Origin: Paenibacillaceae bacterium
GTDB taxonomy: Bacteria > Bacillota > Bacilli > Paenibacillales > NBRC-103111
NCBI GenBank assembly: GCA_029256185.1
Contig: JAQSYI010000062.1
Span: forward strand, 1-64,000
DNA: 64,000 nucleotides
Direction of reading: 5' to 3'
Below the pieces are notes generated by a model. That model made no database searches. It saw only the letters and a list, made by a program, of their open reading frames with translations, and had not been told where the DNA came from. The position numbers and the translations under genes are program-made. Below are positions 7,306 through 16,758 of the stretch, piece after piece (position 1 is the first letter of the stretch; the number at the start of each line of letters is the position of its first letter).

Positions 7306-7342
7306 CAAACTAATAGGAAGCATACAGATTGGGGAGAGCTGC

Positions 7343-8437
7343 TTGAAAGAATATGGATATCGCTACATGGAAGTGAAGCATAAGCTGCTCGAACAGATTA
7401 AGCTGCTTGAGCCGCATGTCCGTCTGCCTTCGCGCAACGCTTTGGCCAAGCAATACAACGCTGCCCGCACGACGATCGAGCGGTCGATCTCCGAGTTGAT
7501 CGGCGAGGGCTACTTATACGCCAAAGACGGCAGCGGTACGTACGTATCCGAGGTGAGGGCGGCGGCTGCGGAGTATGCGCCGAGAAGCGCGTTCCGATCC
7601 GTCGGGCTCATTATTCCGGATATCCGGCATGATACGTACCCGGGGATTTTGCGCGGAGTTGAAGATACAACGAACCGGCATGATCTTAACCTCGTCATCT
7701 GCAATACGGACAATCAGACTGAGAAGCAGGCAAGCTATATGAACAAATTGATCGATATGGGCATTCACGGGCTCATTATCGTTCCGGCTATAATCGGACA
7801 TACCGATTTAGAGCTGTTCGGCAAGCTGCGGGAGGCTGGCATTCCGTTCGTCTTCTGCAATCGCGGGATTGACGGGGTGGAAGCGCCGAAGGTGGTGTCG
7901 AACAATTTTTACGGTGCGTATGCGGCGGTGAAGCATCTGATCGGCAACGGCTGCCGGGACATTGCCTATATTTCGGGCCCTGCTTATTCCACCTCATACG
8001 AGCGGTATCAAGGCTACACGAGCGCGCTGGCCGAAGCGGGGCTTTATATGGACGAGAGGCTCGTCCTGTTCGCGCCAACGTTCGATCCGGAGCGCCCGGG
8101 CTACGATAGCGTCAGCGGGCTGCTGGAGAGCGGCGTAACGCCGGACGGTATTTTTTGCTTTAACGACGGCATCGCCAAAGGCGCTTGCGAAGCGCTTAGC
8201 GGGAGAGGGCTTGTCGTCGGCAAAGACGTTCTCGTCGTAGGTTACGACAATACAAGTGTTTGCGAGAGCATGCCGGTGAAGCTGACGTCGGTCAAGTTCC
8301 AGACCTACGACATCGGCGCAGGCGCCGCAGGGCTGCTGCTCGATATGATGGACGGAGAAACGGTGAGCAGCAGCAAGATCGTCGTGCTGCAGCCCGAGCT
8401 TGTCATTCGGCAAAGCTCGCAGCCGGCTCAAGCGTAG
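7343..8437 (+). CDS. GntR-LacI chimeric transcriptional regulator
   Basis: This 364-residue regulator joins an N-terminal GntR winged helix (about 5-70, RLPSRNALAKQYNAARTTIERSISEL and an ending GSGTYV) to a LacI-type sugar-binding domain (about 85-355). This is the AraR architecture. VGLIIPDIRH opens the ligand domain and GIFCFNDGIAKG matches the family's effector region. The effector is likely a sugar or sugar acid released by the neighbouring enzymes. Start TTG at 7343 has GGGGAGA six bases before it. It sits between the aldolase and an FAD oxidoreductase and probably controls both. Confidence 0.88.
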   Translation: MKEYGYRYMEVKHKLLEQIKLLEPHVRLPSRNALAKQYNAARTTIERSISELIGEGYLYAKDGSGTYVSEVRAAAAEYAPRSAFRSVGLIIPDIRHDTYPGILRGVEDTTNRHDLNLVICNTDNQTEKQASYMNKLIDMGIHGLIIVPAIIGHTDLELFGKLREAGIPFVFCNRGIDGVEAPKVVSNNFYGAYAAVKHLIGNGCRDIAYISGPAYSTSYERYQGYTSALAEAGLYMDERLVLFAPTFDPERPGYDSVSGLLESGVTPDGIFCFNDGIAKGACEALSGRGLVVGKDVLVVGYDNTSVCESMPVKLTSVKFQTYDIGAGAAGLLLDMMDGETVSSSKIVVLQPELVIRQSSQPAQA

Positions 8438-8485
8438 TCTGGCAGCGTAACGAAAATTTGCATGCTGTGCGAAAAGGAGAAATTT

Positions 8486-9868
8486 ATGTTAAAACAATAT
8501 TCATACGACGTTGTTGTTGTCGGGGGCGGAGCGACAGGAATCGTCGCGGCGATGGCCGCTGCACGGGCGGGAGCCAGGACGGCGATCGTCGAATACAACG
8601 GATTCGTCGGGGGCAATGTCATTCCCGGCTTGCCGCTGCTCGGCTTCCATAACAATCAGCGACAGCTGATCGTCAAAGGAATCGCCCATGAGATTGCAAC
8701 AAAGCTGCAAGAGATAGGAGCGGCAACGCAATTCTATATGGACCCGATTACAAGCGATGTACTCGGCGTAGATCCGCATTGGTTCAAATATGTCGTTACC
8801 AAGATGCTGCAGGAAGACGGTGTTCACTTTTATTTGCATAGCATGCTGACTGATACGGTCGTCGAGAACGGATGCGTGAAGGGTGTGCTGATTCAAAATA
8901 AGGAAGGCAGTCAGCTTTTGTCATGCGGCACCGTGATCGATTGCAGCGGCGATGGAGACGCAGCGGTCCGGGCAGGCGCGGATTATGTGTACGGCCGGCC
9001 GTCCGACAGCAAAACCCAAGTGTCCTCGCTTGTGTTCCGGGTGAGCGGGATTAACTTCAAGCCGCTGATCGCCTATTTCCGCGGAAATACTTCGCAAATC
9101 CGTCCGTTTTCGATGACTGACGAAGTCGTTCATGGGCTGATCGATCAGATGGACGGAGCAGAGGTATTTGTGCTTGGCGGTCTGCAGCAGTATATCGAGC
9201 AGGCGGTTCAAGCCGGTATGCCATTCCCGCGCGCGAATCTTGTCGGCGTCTGCATCCCGAAGTTTGATCAAATGATTGTCGTCTCAAGCCGTGTCGATGG
9301 CGTCAATCCCAACGACAACCGGAGCTATTCGAACGGAGAAGTGACCGGCTTGATGCAGATGAAAGACATTTTTGATTTTCTCAAAGCTTACGCGCCCGGC
9401 TTTGAACACATTCGACTGATGGATACGGCCCATCAAATCGGAATACGGGAATCGCGCCATATCGTCGGCGACTATGTGCTTACCGGCGAAGATTTGGTCG
9501 AAAGCAAACAATTTGACGATGTGATCTGTCTCGGCGGGTACCATCTGGATATCCATACGCCCGATCATAAAGGCATCAATACGAAGAAGGTCAGCACGTA
9601 TGAAATTCCGTTCTCCTGCTTGCTGCCAAAGGGACTCGAGGGCATCATCATAGCGGGCCGGCCGATCTCGGCAACGCATGAGGCGATGTCGTCGACAAGA
9701 GTGATCCCGATACAGATGGCGCAGGCCGAAGCGGCCGGAGTGGCGGCGGCGATGAGCGTTCAGCAAGGCAAGGCGGTGCGCGAGCTGAATATTCGCGAGC
9801 TGCAGCATCGTTTGATTGCGCAAGGCGCCGAGCTTGGACAAGGCATCGGGCGACGCGTTTTTGCTTAA
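8486..9868 (+). CDS. FAD-dependent oxidoreductase (FAD_oxidored family)
   Basis: This 460-residue flavoprotein begins with a dinucleotide-binding motif (VVVVGGGATGIVAAMAAARAG at about 9-29) and a TAIVE strand end. The late motif GLEGIIIAGRPISATHEA near residue 390 closes the FAD site. No signal peptide is seen, so it is cytosolic. I prefer the ATG at 8486 to the one at 8462 because AAAAGGAG lies just before it. Members of this family occur in carbohydrate loci and may oxidise sugars or glycosides, but the substrate here is unknown. A second, longer relative lies at 13976. Confidence 0.83.
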   Translation: MLKQYSYDVVVVGGGATGIVAAMAAARAGARTAIVEYNGFVGGNVIPGLPLLGFHNNQRQLIVKGIAHEIATKLQEIGAATQFYMDPITSDVLGVDPHWFKYVVTKMLQEDGVHFYLHSMLTDTVVENGCVKGVLIQNKEGSQLLSCGTVIDCSGDGDAAVRAGADYVYGRPSDSKTQVSSLVFRVSGINFKPLIAYFRGNTSQIRPFSMTDEVVHGLIDQMDGAEVFVLGGLQQYIEQAVQAGMPFPRANLVGVCIPKFDQMIVVSSRVDGVNPNDNRSYSNGEVTGLMQMKDIFDFLKAYAPGFEHIRLMDTAHQIGIRESRHIVGDYVLTGEDLVESKQFDDVICLGGYHLDIHTPDHKGINTKKVSTYEIPFSCLLPKGLEGIIIAGRPISATHEAMSSTRVIPIQMAQAEAAGVAAAMSVQQGKAVRELNIRELQHRLIAQGAELGQGIGRRVFA

Positions 9869-10048
9869 ATAACCTTTGCTCTGCGGGCATTAGGCTTCCG
9901 GAATTTTTTCTGGGCGTAATGCTCGCTTTTTCCTCTGTTGAAGCGAAGAAGAAGTGAAAAAAATTGTGCAACCGTTTTCACGGAAAATGCAAAAAATTCA
10001 CGATTTACACCCTGCTTCAGCCAATACTATATTTCAGAGGTGAGAGTC

Positions 10049-12307
10049 TTGAAATCACTTTTTCTTTCGGCTAAAAGTACGTTATTCAGGAAAACAATGC
10101 TTCTATATAGTTTTGCGGTGTTTATACCCATTTTAGTATTTTTTTTATTCTGCTATTCTACGGTTTATCATTCATTTGAAAAAGAGATTTATACCTCCAA
10201 TATCAACAAATTAAACACGGTTAAGAACGTATACGATGTAAAAATCTCCGAATTGAATACATTAACGACAAAGGTCGACAGCTCCCCTTCCATGACGATG
10301 TTTCAAATCAAAAACAATCCGGCAAGCGTTGTTTCTACGCTGTCTTTTTTAACGCGGCTGCTGGATCCGCTGAGCGATATATTTTTGTACGAGAGAGGCT
10401 CCGATAAGCTTTTTTCCTCGTCCGGCACCTATTTTTTTCCTCAGATCTTGCCGAATTATATAGTGTCCAGCGATTTGACTATGGATGACTTTGATTATTT
10501 ATTAAACCATTCGGAATCTGTAAATGTGCGCCAAGTGATCAGCCAAAACAACCATTCGTATATTTTTTATTTTTCACCGCTATCCCCCAATTTTTCTAAT
10601 CCCTCAAGAACCGTTGTTTTTGTCATAGACGATGAAAACTTGAAAAAGCTCTTCAATTTCTCTGTAAAAGAGGATGTGAACGAAAACGTACTTGTATTTG
10701 ATAACGACCTCCAATTGCTGAGCAGCTTTGTGCCCGATTCAAAGGGGATTATCTTAAGTCATATTACACCTCTCCTGAAGCGGCATAACGGAGATTTCTC
10801 AGATACCGTCTATGCAGACGGACGCCAGCTTTATATTATTGGCTTGCATTCCAATGAGACAGGTTATTATTATGTCAAGATTACAGATATGCAGTATGCT
10901 ATGAAAAGTCTTATCCAAATCAAAGATTGGGTTATCATTGTCACCATTTTCATGTTTGCCATTGGCGCTGTTATTATTATACTGGGACTAAGGTACAATT
11001 ATTTTCCTATTCGGAAAATCGTTTCGCAATTGAATGCCTATTCCAATACCAGGAATGATGAGCTTGGCACCATTGAAAGGGCTATAGGCGATTTGAACCA
11101 GCTTCGAGTGGATTATCGCAATTTCACGGAACACTCTGAAGACGCGCTGTATGAAAATTTCCTGCTATATGTGCTTAATAGTTCATTTAACAACTTGCAA
11201 AGCTTAAATTCCGCCGGAAAAGGGATTGGCGTTGTTTTTACAAAAAGTGAATTTTGCATTGCATCCCTTTATATTCATGATATCGATAATTTGAATGATA
11301 TAGGATATTCGGTTGTTGTAAATGCCATTGCCGTGAATATCCCAAAATCTATCGAATGCCAATTCAAAAATTTGCTTTTTAATCAGCAGATTGTCTGTAT
11401 CCTTGGCCTGGAAAGGGAGGATTACAGTGATTTGATACAAGCATTTGAAGCGATCCTTCAACAGCTTCTGGAATTAGGCGTTCTGGCAACGGTAGGCGTA
11501 AGCGACATAAACGAAAAGCCATCCTTAATTGGAAAGCTCTATATGCAAAGCTGCGAAGCCCTGGAATATAAAATGCTTTACAGCATCGGAAGCATCATCG
11601 AGTATAGTCAGATATCCAATATAACGGATGCGGAAACTCCTCTTCCGGAAATGCTGGAAACATTCGGCAAGCATATCTCCGAGCTGAAAATCGATAAGGC
11701 GCAAAAGAGTTTTTATGAAATGATGCATTATATCAAAACGAATAAATGCACGCTTTACACCTGCAGATATATTTGCTTTGATATTATCCAGTATTTTAAA
11801 CGCCTCTCCGTTGTACTGGACACCGCTTATTCCCATACGCTGGATTATGGATTCGATATATTGGAAATCGAACACTTCCAGACGGTAGATGATTTGATTG
11901 AATTAATCGAACAAGTTTTTCAGAAGATTACGGATTTTTTAAATAGTCACAAGAAACAACAATCTGATCAACTCATCGATGAGATTTTGCAATTCATCAA
12001 TGAAAATGGCTTAAAATATGAATTTCAAATCAGTTCGCTGGCAGATAAGTTTTCTATGTCCGTTCAATATTTGCGGAGTATCTTCAAAATGCATACAGGG
12101 CAAACGCTGTCCGAGTATGTCAATGCTCTCAAAATCGAAAAGGCGAAGGAACTGCTAATTACCACAAATGATAGCCTGGCTGTGATCGTTCAAAAAATCG
12201 GCAAGGTTGACGTAACAAACTTTACAAGGGCATTTAAAAAAGAAACAGGCTCGACGCCAGGCGCTTATCGCATCGCTCATCAAGAAATGAATAAAAAGAC
12301 CGATTGA
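10049..12307 (+). CDS. AraC-family regulator with membrane sensor domain
   Basis: This is a membrane-anchored one-component regulator of about 752 residues. One transmembrane helix (about 17-38, SFAVFIPILVFFLFC) precedes an extracellular sensor segment. A second helix lies near 292-314 (VIIVTIFMFAIGAVIIILGL), followed by a cytosolic linker and a C-terminal AraC double helix-turn-helix (about 645-745). This architecture typically regulates an adjacent LplB/LplC polysaccharide transporter. I choose TTG 10049, preceded by AGAGGTGAG, over an earlier in-frame start at 9938. Its last codons lie inside a 230-bp sequence repeated at 13842. Confidence 0.87.
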   Translation: MKSLFLSAKSTLFRKTMLLYSFAVFIPILVFFLFCYSTVYHSFEKEIYTSNINKLNTVKNVYDVKISELNTLTTKVDSSPSMTMFQIKNNPASVVSTLSFLTRLLDPLSDIFLYERGSDKLFSSSGTYFFPQILPNYIVSSDLTMDDFDYLLNHSESVNVRQVISQNNHSYIFYFSPLSPNFSNPSRTVVFVIDDENLKKLFNFSVKEDVNENVLVFDNDLQLLSSFVPDSKGIILSHITPLLKRHNGDFSDTVYADGRQLYIIGLHSNETGYYYVKITDMQYAMKSLIQIKDWVIIVTIFMFAIGAVIIILGLRYNYFPIRKIVSQLNAYSNTRNDELGTIERAIGDLNQLRVDYRNFTEHSEDALYENFLLYVLNSSFNNLQSLNSAGKGIGVVFTKSEFCIASLYIHDIDNLNDIGYSVVVNAIAVNIPKSIECQFKNLLFNQQIVCILGLEREDYSDLIQAFEAILQQLLELGVLATVGVSDINEKPSLIGKLYMQSCEALEYKMLYSIGSIIEYSQISNITDAETPLPEMLETFGKHISELKIDKAQKSFYEMMHYIKTNKCTLYTCRYICFDIIQYFKRLSVVLDTAYSHTLDYGFDILEIEHFQTVDDLIELIEQVFQKITDFLNSHKKQQSDQLIDEILQFINENGLKYEFQISSLADKFSMSVQYLRSIFKMHTGQTLSEYVNALKIEKAKELLITTNDSLAVIVQKIGKVDVTNFTRAFKKETGSTPGAYRIAHQEMNKKTD

Positions 12308-12525
12308 ACGGTCTGCTATGCGAAATGGATCGTGTGTATGAACAGCCAGTTTCTGAATCGCCAATTGTTTCGCTTTTCTGTCGGTCCTATAATGACGACA
12401 GAACGGCGAAAGGAGGCAGAACACGATAATGGAATACCGGACAGACATACTGATTGCAGGCGTAAGCTTTGGAGGAGTATCCGCGGCACTGTACGCCGTC
12501 AAGATGCGAATCGAGTGATCATGAC
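12296..12525 (+). repeat. 230-bp direct repeat, copy 1
   Basis: This stretch, from the last codons of the AraC gene to a fragment of an FAD oxidoreductase gene, is repeated with few changes at 13842-14073. The two copies flank the GH29 fucosidase gene. Confidence 0.9.
12429..12518 (+). pseudogene. duplicated 5' end of the FAD oxidoreductase gene
   Basis: The reading MEYRTDILIAGVSFGG and onward to AVKM matches the first 26 residues of the oxidoreductase at 13976 with few changes, then runs into a stop. Its ribosome site (AAAGGAGG) is intact. It is the gene stub inside repeat copy 1. Confidence 0.85.
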
Positions 12526-12567
12526 GGGAGCTTCAACCAAAAAAGATGCGAAGAGAGGTAGGATTGT

Positions 12568-13785
12568 ATGTCAAGCCATAAACTGGACTGGTTCAGCAAC
12601 GCAAGATTCGGAATGTTCGTTCATTACGGCGCTTATGCGGTAGCCGGAAGAGGGGAGTGGGTATTGAATCGCGAGAACATACCGTACGATGAATATACGG
12701 CCAAATACGTGGAGCATTTCAAAGCCGAAAATTATAATCCCCGCGAATGGGCAAAACTTGCCAAAAGGACCGGCATGAAATACGTTGTTCTGACAACGAG
12801 ACATCATGACGGCTTCGCGTTATGGGATACGCAAACCACCGATTTCAACGCGGTGCAGCTAGGGCCCCGTAAGGATCTGGTCAAGGAATTTGTTGAGGCG
12901 GTCCGCGCCGAAGGTTTAAAGGTAGGTTTGTATTATTCCGTGGCGGATTGGCATCATGTGGATTATCCGTATGCGTATTGCAGGGATTGGCCGGAGAGTT
13001 GGCGCGATGAAGCATCCAGAAAGCGATTTTTCGTCCATTATACCGCCCAACTGAAAGAGCTGATGACGCAGTATGGGAAGATTGATATGTTGTGGTACGA
13101 TGGCTGCTTGCCGAAGCCTACCGAAGGACGGAAAATCAACGAATGGATTTATGACGTTCAACCGGATATTCTCATCAATAACCGAAACGGCGATCCTTAC
13201 GATTTTGTCGTATGCGAGCAAACGATCAAACCTGCGGAACCGGGCATTGCATGGGAAGCATGTATGACCTTAAACAATAATTGGGGTTATCATAGCGGCG
13301 ATCGCAATTACAAGTCAGCCAAGGATGTAATTAGCATGCTTATTCAAATCGCCTCGAGAAGAGGGAATTTGCTGCTGAATGTCGGCCCATTGCCAAGCGG
13401 AGACATTCCGGCGCAATCCGTTGAGATACTGGAGCAGGTTGGCCAATGGCTGGCAGCATTTGGCGAAGGCATCTATGGCACAGAACGTTCCGAGCTGATG
13501 TGGAACAATATGAGCCAGCTTACCATAAAGGACAATCGGCTGTTTATTTATTTGCATAATGATCCGGGCAATGAATTTTGTTTGGCAGAGATCAGCAACA
13601 AAGTGGAACAGGCCTATTATTTGGACACCGGAGATGCGGTGAGTTTTGAGCAGATTGGCAACAGAATTTTCCTTCGTGACTTGAAGCTGGATTTTAGCCG
13701 GCATCTTATCCCATGTATTGTACTGGAATTAGACGGAAAAGCTGCGCCGGCAAGAAAAGCGGAAGGTTTCTGGATTGTTGATTAG
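12568..13785 (+). CDS. alpha-L-fucosidase, GH29
   Basis: This 405-residue enzyme is a GH29 retaining alpha-L-fucosidase, which removes terminal fucose. Family landmarks are WFSNARFGMFVHYGAYAV at 8-25, the TTRHHDGFALWDT substrate-site motif at 76-88, GLYYS near 120, and the nucleophile Asp178 in IDMLWYDG. There is no signal peptide, so it acts inside the cell on imported oligosaccharides. It lies between two copies of a 230-bp direct repeat, suggesting arrival or shuffling by recombination. Its stop codon overlaps a TAGGGCG/CGCCCTA hairpin. Confidence 0.92.
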   Translation: MSSHKLDWFSNARFGMFVHYGAYAVAGRGEWVLNRENIPYDEYTAKYVEHFKAENYNPREWAKLAKRTGMKYVVLTTRHHDGFALWDTQTTDFNAVQLGPRKDLVKEFVEAVRAEGLKVGLYYSVADWHHVDYPYAYCRDWPESWRDEASRKRFFVHYTAQLKELMTQYGKIDMLWYDGCLPKPTEGRKINEWIYDVQPDILINNRNGDPYDFVVCEQTIKPAEPGIAWEACMTLNNNWGYHSGDRNYKSAKDVISMLIQIASRRGNLLLNVGPLPSGDIPAQSVEILEQVGQWLAAFGEGIYGTERSELMWNNMSQLTIKDNRLFIYLHNDPGNEFCLAEISNKVEQAYYLDTGDAVSFEQIGNRIFLRDLKLDFSRHLIPCIVLELDGKAAPARKAEGFWIVD

Positions 13786-13808
13786 GGCGAGTTTTCAGAC
13801 ACGCCCTA
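13783..13808 (+). terminator. AGGGCG palindrome over the fucosidase stop
   Basis: TAGGGCG and CGCCCTA are paired arms around a 12-base loop, starting at the stop codon. A closely similar but perfect palindrome is at 45867-45890. No T-run follows, so termination is uncertain. Confidence 0.45.
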
Positions 13809-13841
13809 GTTATCCGCAACGGCAATATCGAAATGCAAGTA

Positions 13842-14073
13842 AAGACCGATTGAATGATCTGCCTATGCGAAATGGATAGTGTGTATGAACAGCCAGTTTC
13901 TGAATCGCCAATTGTTCAACCCTGCTGTCGGTCCTATAATGACGATAGAACGACGACAGGAGGTAGAACACGATAATGGAATACCGGACAGACATACTGG
14001 TTGTAGGCGCAAGCTTTGGAGGAGTATCCGCGGCATTGTCCGCCGTCAAGATGGGAAAACGAGTGATCATGAC
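13842..14073 (+). repeat. 230-bp direct repeat, copy 2
   Basis: This copy leads into the intact FAD oxidoreductase gene at 13976. It also carries a trace of the AraC gene's final codons, so the undisturbed order was AraC regulator followed directly by this oxidoreductase. Confidence 0.9.
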
Positions 14074-15574
14074 AGAAGAGACCGGCTGGATTGGCGGTCA
14101 GGCGACAGGGCAGGGCGTACCCGTGGACGAGCATCCCTGGATAGAAAAGTTCGGCCATACCAGCAGCTACATGATCTTCCGAAGCAAGGTCAGGGAGTAT
14201 TACCGCAGAAATTATCCCATGAATGAAAAGGCCCGGCAGGATCTAACCTTGAATCCGGGAGCGTGCTGGGTAAGCGCCCTTGGCTTTGAACCGCGGGTAG
14301 GCGAGGCAGTATTGGAGGAAATGCTTGCTCCATACCGGTCGGCAGGATTATTGTCCATCTTGAAAGGGCTTACTCCTGTTAAAGCCGCGCTAAACGGAGA
14401 TTTCATCGATGCAGTGGAATTTCAATCCATCGATGGAAAGCAAGTTACCATAACGGCCCAATATATTGTGGACGCTACAGAACTGGGCGATCTGCTGCCT
14501 ATGTGCGGGGCTGAGCATGTCATAGGCGCCGAGAGCATTAGTCAGACGGGTGAGCCTCTGGCTGTGGAAGGAGATGCCGATCCGCTCAGACAGCAGCCAT
14601 TTACGCATCTTATAGCGCTGTCGTATCACCCGGAGAACGACTTCACGATTCCCAAGCCTGTGTCTTATGAGAAATTTCATTCTAAATTTTCTCATATTAC
14701 GGCAACGACTGAACGCAGCGGCGCGATGGCCGGGCTTTTTGCGGAAAATGACGCGGAAGCGTACCGGCAAAGCATGTGGAATTTCCGCAGGCATTTTTGC
14801 CGTGATAATTTTGACCGGACCTTCTTCAGCAGTGATCTTACCGTTCTGATGAACGGGAATGAATATCGTGACCGCGTATTGACTGGTGTCTCTCAGACAG
14901 AAAAACAAACCGCGCTTGAGGAGGCAAAAGAGCTTTCCCTCTCCCTCGTCTATTATCTGCAGTCCGAGCTTGGGTTCAAAGGACTTATGCCAAGACCCGA
15001 CGTATTTGAAACAAGCGATGGTCTGGCCGCTCATCCCTATATCCGTGAAAGCCGCAGGATAAAAGCCGAGTTTACCATATGCGAACAGGATTTCCGTATT
15101 GACATGCACCCTGACGGACCGGTTGATTACATGGATAGCGTAGGAGTATCCGGTTACCGGATCGACATTCATGAAAAGGCAAAGGACGGGGCGCCAAATA
15201 TCACATCAGCTGTCCATGGCCAGCATTGGGTGCAGCAGATTCCCCTGGGAGCGCTAATACCCGTACGTCTTCAAAACTTGATTCCTGCCTGCAAGAATAT
15301 CGGTACAACCCACGTTACCAATGGTTCCTTCCGCGTTCATTCCACCGAATGGAATATTGGAGAAGCTGCGGGCGCCTTGGCAGCATACTGCCTGAAGACG
15401 GGTGAATCTCCCCGGGCTGTGCGCAATACCAATACCATGCTGGAGGATTTTCAATATCGTCTCGACAAGCTGGGCGTTGAAAGAGGCTGGCCCCGCCTGA
15501 GTTACTCCCAATCTTATGCCAGTTATTCAGGAAAGAGGAAAAATTGGTATTTTGGAGAAGCGAAGCGACTTTAG
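13976..15574 (+). CDS. FAD-dependent oxidoreductase (FAD_oxidored family), long form
   Basis: This 532-residue flavoprotein opens with a nucleotide-binding stretch DILVVGASFGGVSAALSAVKMGKRVIMTE; the usual third glycine pattern is GASFGG at 11-16. A GWIGGQATGQGV motif near 37-48 is typical of the PF12831 family. The end (residues about 415-480) has the second FAD contact with GTTHVTNGSFRVH and EWNIGEAAGALAAYC. It is cytosolic and distantly related to the protein at 8486. It probably oxidises a sugar or sugar acid from the imported glycan. Ribosome site AGGAGG lies ten bases before the ATG. Confidence 0.83.
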   Translation: MEYRTDILVVGASFGGVSAALSAVKMGKRVIMTEETGWIGGQATGQGVPVDEHPWIEKFGHTSSYMIFRSKVREYYRRNYPMNEKARQDLTLNPGACWVSALGFEPRVGEAVLEEMLAPYRSAGLLSILKGLTPVKAALNGDFIDAVEFQSIDGKQVTITAQYIVDATELGDLLPMCGAEHVIGAESISQTGEPLAVEGDADPLRQQPFTHLIALSYHPENDFTIPKPVSYEKFHSKFSHITATTERSGAMAGLFAENDAEAYRQSMWNFRRHFCRDNFDRTFFSSDLTVLMNGNEYRDRVLTGVSQTEKQTALEEAKELSLSLVYYLQSELGFKGLMPRPDVFETSDGLAAHPYIRESRRIKAEFTICEQDFRIDMHPDGPVDYMDSVGVSGYRIDIHEKAKDGAPNITSAVHGQHWVQQIPLGALIPVRLQNLIPACKNIGTTHVTNGSFRVHSTEWNIGEAAGALAAYCLKTGESPRAVRNTNTMLEDFQYRLDKLGVERGWPRLSYSQSYASYSGKRKNWYFGEAKRL

Positions 15575-15735
15575 CATACACGCCCTGGTGGAGCTGGCGC
15601 AATCGTTATTACAAACAAATGGCGCGGCTCCACATAGATGCAATAGGCTGATTAGCGCTTATCTCATTTTGAGATGTTTCGTTTTCGCATGTGCATAAAT
15701 TAAACCTGTTGCAGACAGTGTTTCCTTTTTGAAGA

Positions 15736-15764
15736 TTGAAAACGTTTTCTTGGAGGCATAAGAT
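15736..15764 (+). promoter_or_regulatory. cre site overlapping promoter of the sugar importer
   Basis: The 15-base sequence TTGAAAACGTTTTCT at 15736-15750 fits the catabolite-responsive element consensus at every fixed position. Its first six bases also serve as a -35 box, with TAAGAT at 15759-15764 after 17 bases. CcpA bound here would cover the promoter, so the importer should be repressed by preferred sugars. Confidence 0.75.
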
Positions 15765-15811
15765 GAGCCTATACTCATTCATCATTCACAAAAGAAAGGA
15801 AGCCAATATTC

Positions 15812-16744
15812 ATGACAGAAACAACAAGATTACCTGTTGCGAGAAAAATTAAAAAAGGTTTTTTGTCAAATTGGGAGTTTTATGTCATGCTGCTTCCCGC
15901 AATAGTGATAACCTTTGTATTTTCGTATTTGCCAATGTATGGTTTGCAGATCGCATTTAAAACGACACGTCTCGGCGCTAATTATCTGCATGGCGATTGG
16001 ATCGGCTTTGATAATTTTATCCGTTTTTTTCACGCCGGGTGGTTTGGCATCATCATGAAAAATACGATTCTGCTAAGCATAGTAAGCTATTTGATAACTT
16101 TTCCGTTTACGATATTGCTGGCGCTTATGATTTTTAACTCTGTGAACAAGCGATTGGCTAAATTTACCCAGACATTTACTTATTTACCTCACTTGCTTTC
16201 AAGTGTTGTGGTAATCGGTATACTTAACCTGTTTGTCAGCGGAGAAACAGGGCTTATAAATATCTTCCTAAGGGTATTTGGTCAGGAGACGATCAGTTTT
16301 TTTGGAAGAAACGATATGGTGCTGCCGATGTACACGATCACGAATCTATGGCAGCATGTGGGATTTTCGGCGATTGTGTATTTGGCCGCTCTAAATTCCA
16401 TCGACACTTCCATTGTCGAGTCGGCGCGTATAGATGGTGCGAATAAATTCAAAGTGATGATGAAGATTCAAATCCCATGGATTCTGCCTGTCATCATTAC
16501 GATGCTGATCCTGCATATGGGTCATATTTTAAGTGTCTCTGTGGATAAAGTGCTCCTCATGCAGACCGATTTGAATATTTCAGCTTCTGAAGTCATTGCC
16601 ACTTATGTCTATAAAGCAGGAATTCAAGGCGCGCAGTATGGCTTTGCTTCGGCTGTGGGTTTGTTTAACAATTGCATTAATCTGGTCATGCTGCTTCTGA
16701 TTAATTGGTTATCCAAGCGCTTCAGCGAAACGTCGATTTTTTAA
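15812..16744 (+). CDS. sugar ABC transporter permease, LplB type
   Basis: This 310-residue inner-membrane protein has about six hydrophobic helices and the permease coupling loop ESARIDGANKFKVMMKIQIPWILP near 208-231 (EAA motif). The N-terminal YLPMYGLQIAFK stretch is characteristic of LplB-type oligosaccharide permeases in Paenibacillus. With the next permease and the lipoprotein it forms an importer; no ATPase is encoded here, as usual for this class, which shares a general MsmX-like ATPase. The ribosome site AAAGGAAG precedes the ATG. Confidence 0.92.
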   Translation: MTETTRLPVARKIKKGFLSNWEFYVMLLPAIVITFVFSYLPMYGLQIAFKTTRLGANYLHGDWIGFDNFIRFFHAGWFGIIMKNTILLSIVSYLITFPFTILLALMIFNSVNKRLAKFTQTFTYLPHLLSSVVVIGILNLFVSGETGLINIFLRVFGQETISFFGRNDMVLPMYTITNLWQHVGFSAIVYLAALNSIDTSIVESARIDGANKFKVMMKIQIPWILPVIITMLILHMGHILSVSVDKVLLMQTDLNISASEVIATYVYKAGIQGAQYGFASAVGLFNNCINLVMLLLINWLSKRFSETSIF

Positions 16745-16758
16745 CAGGGGGTGATATT

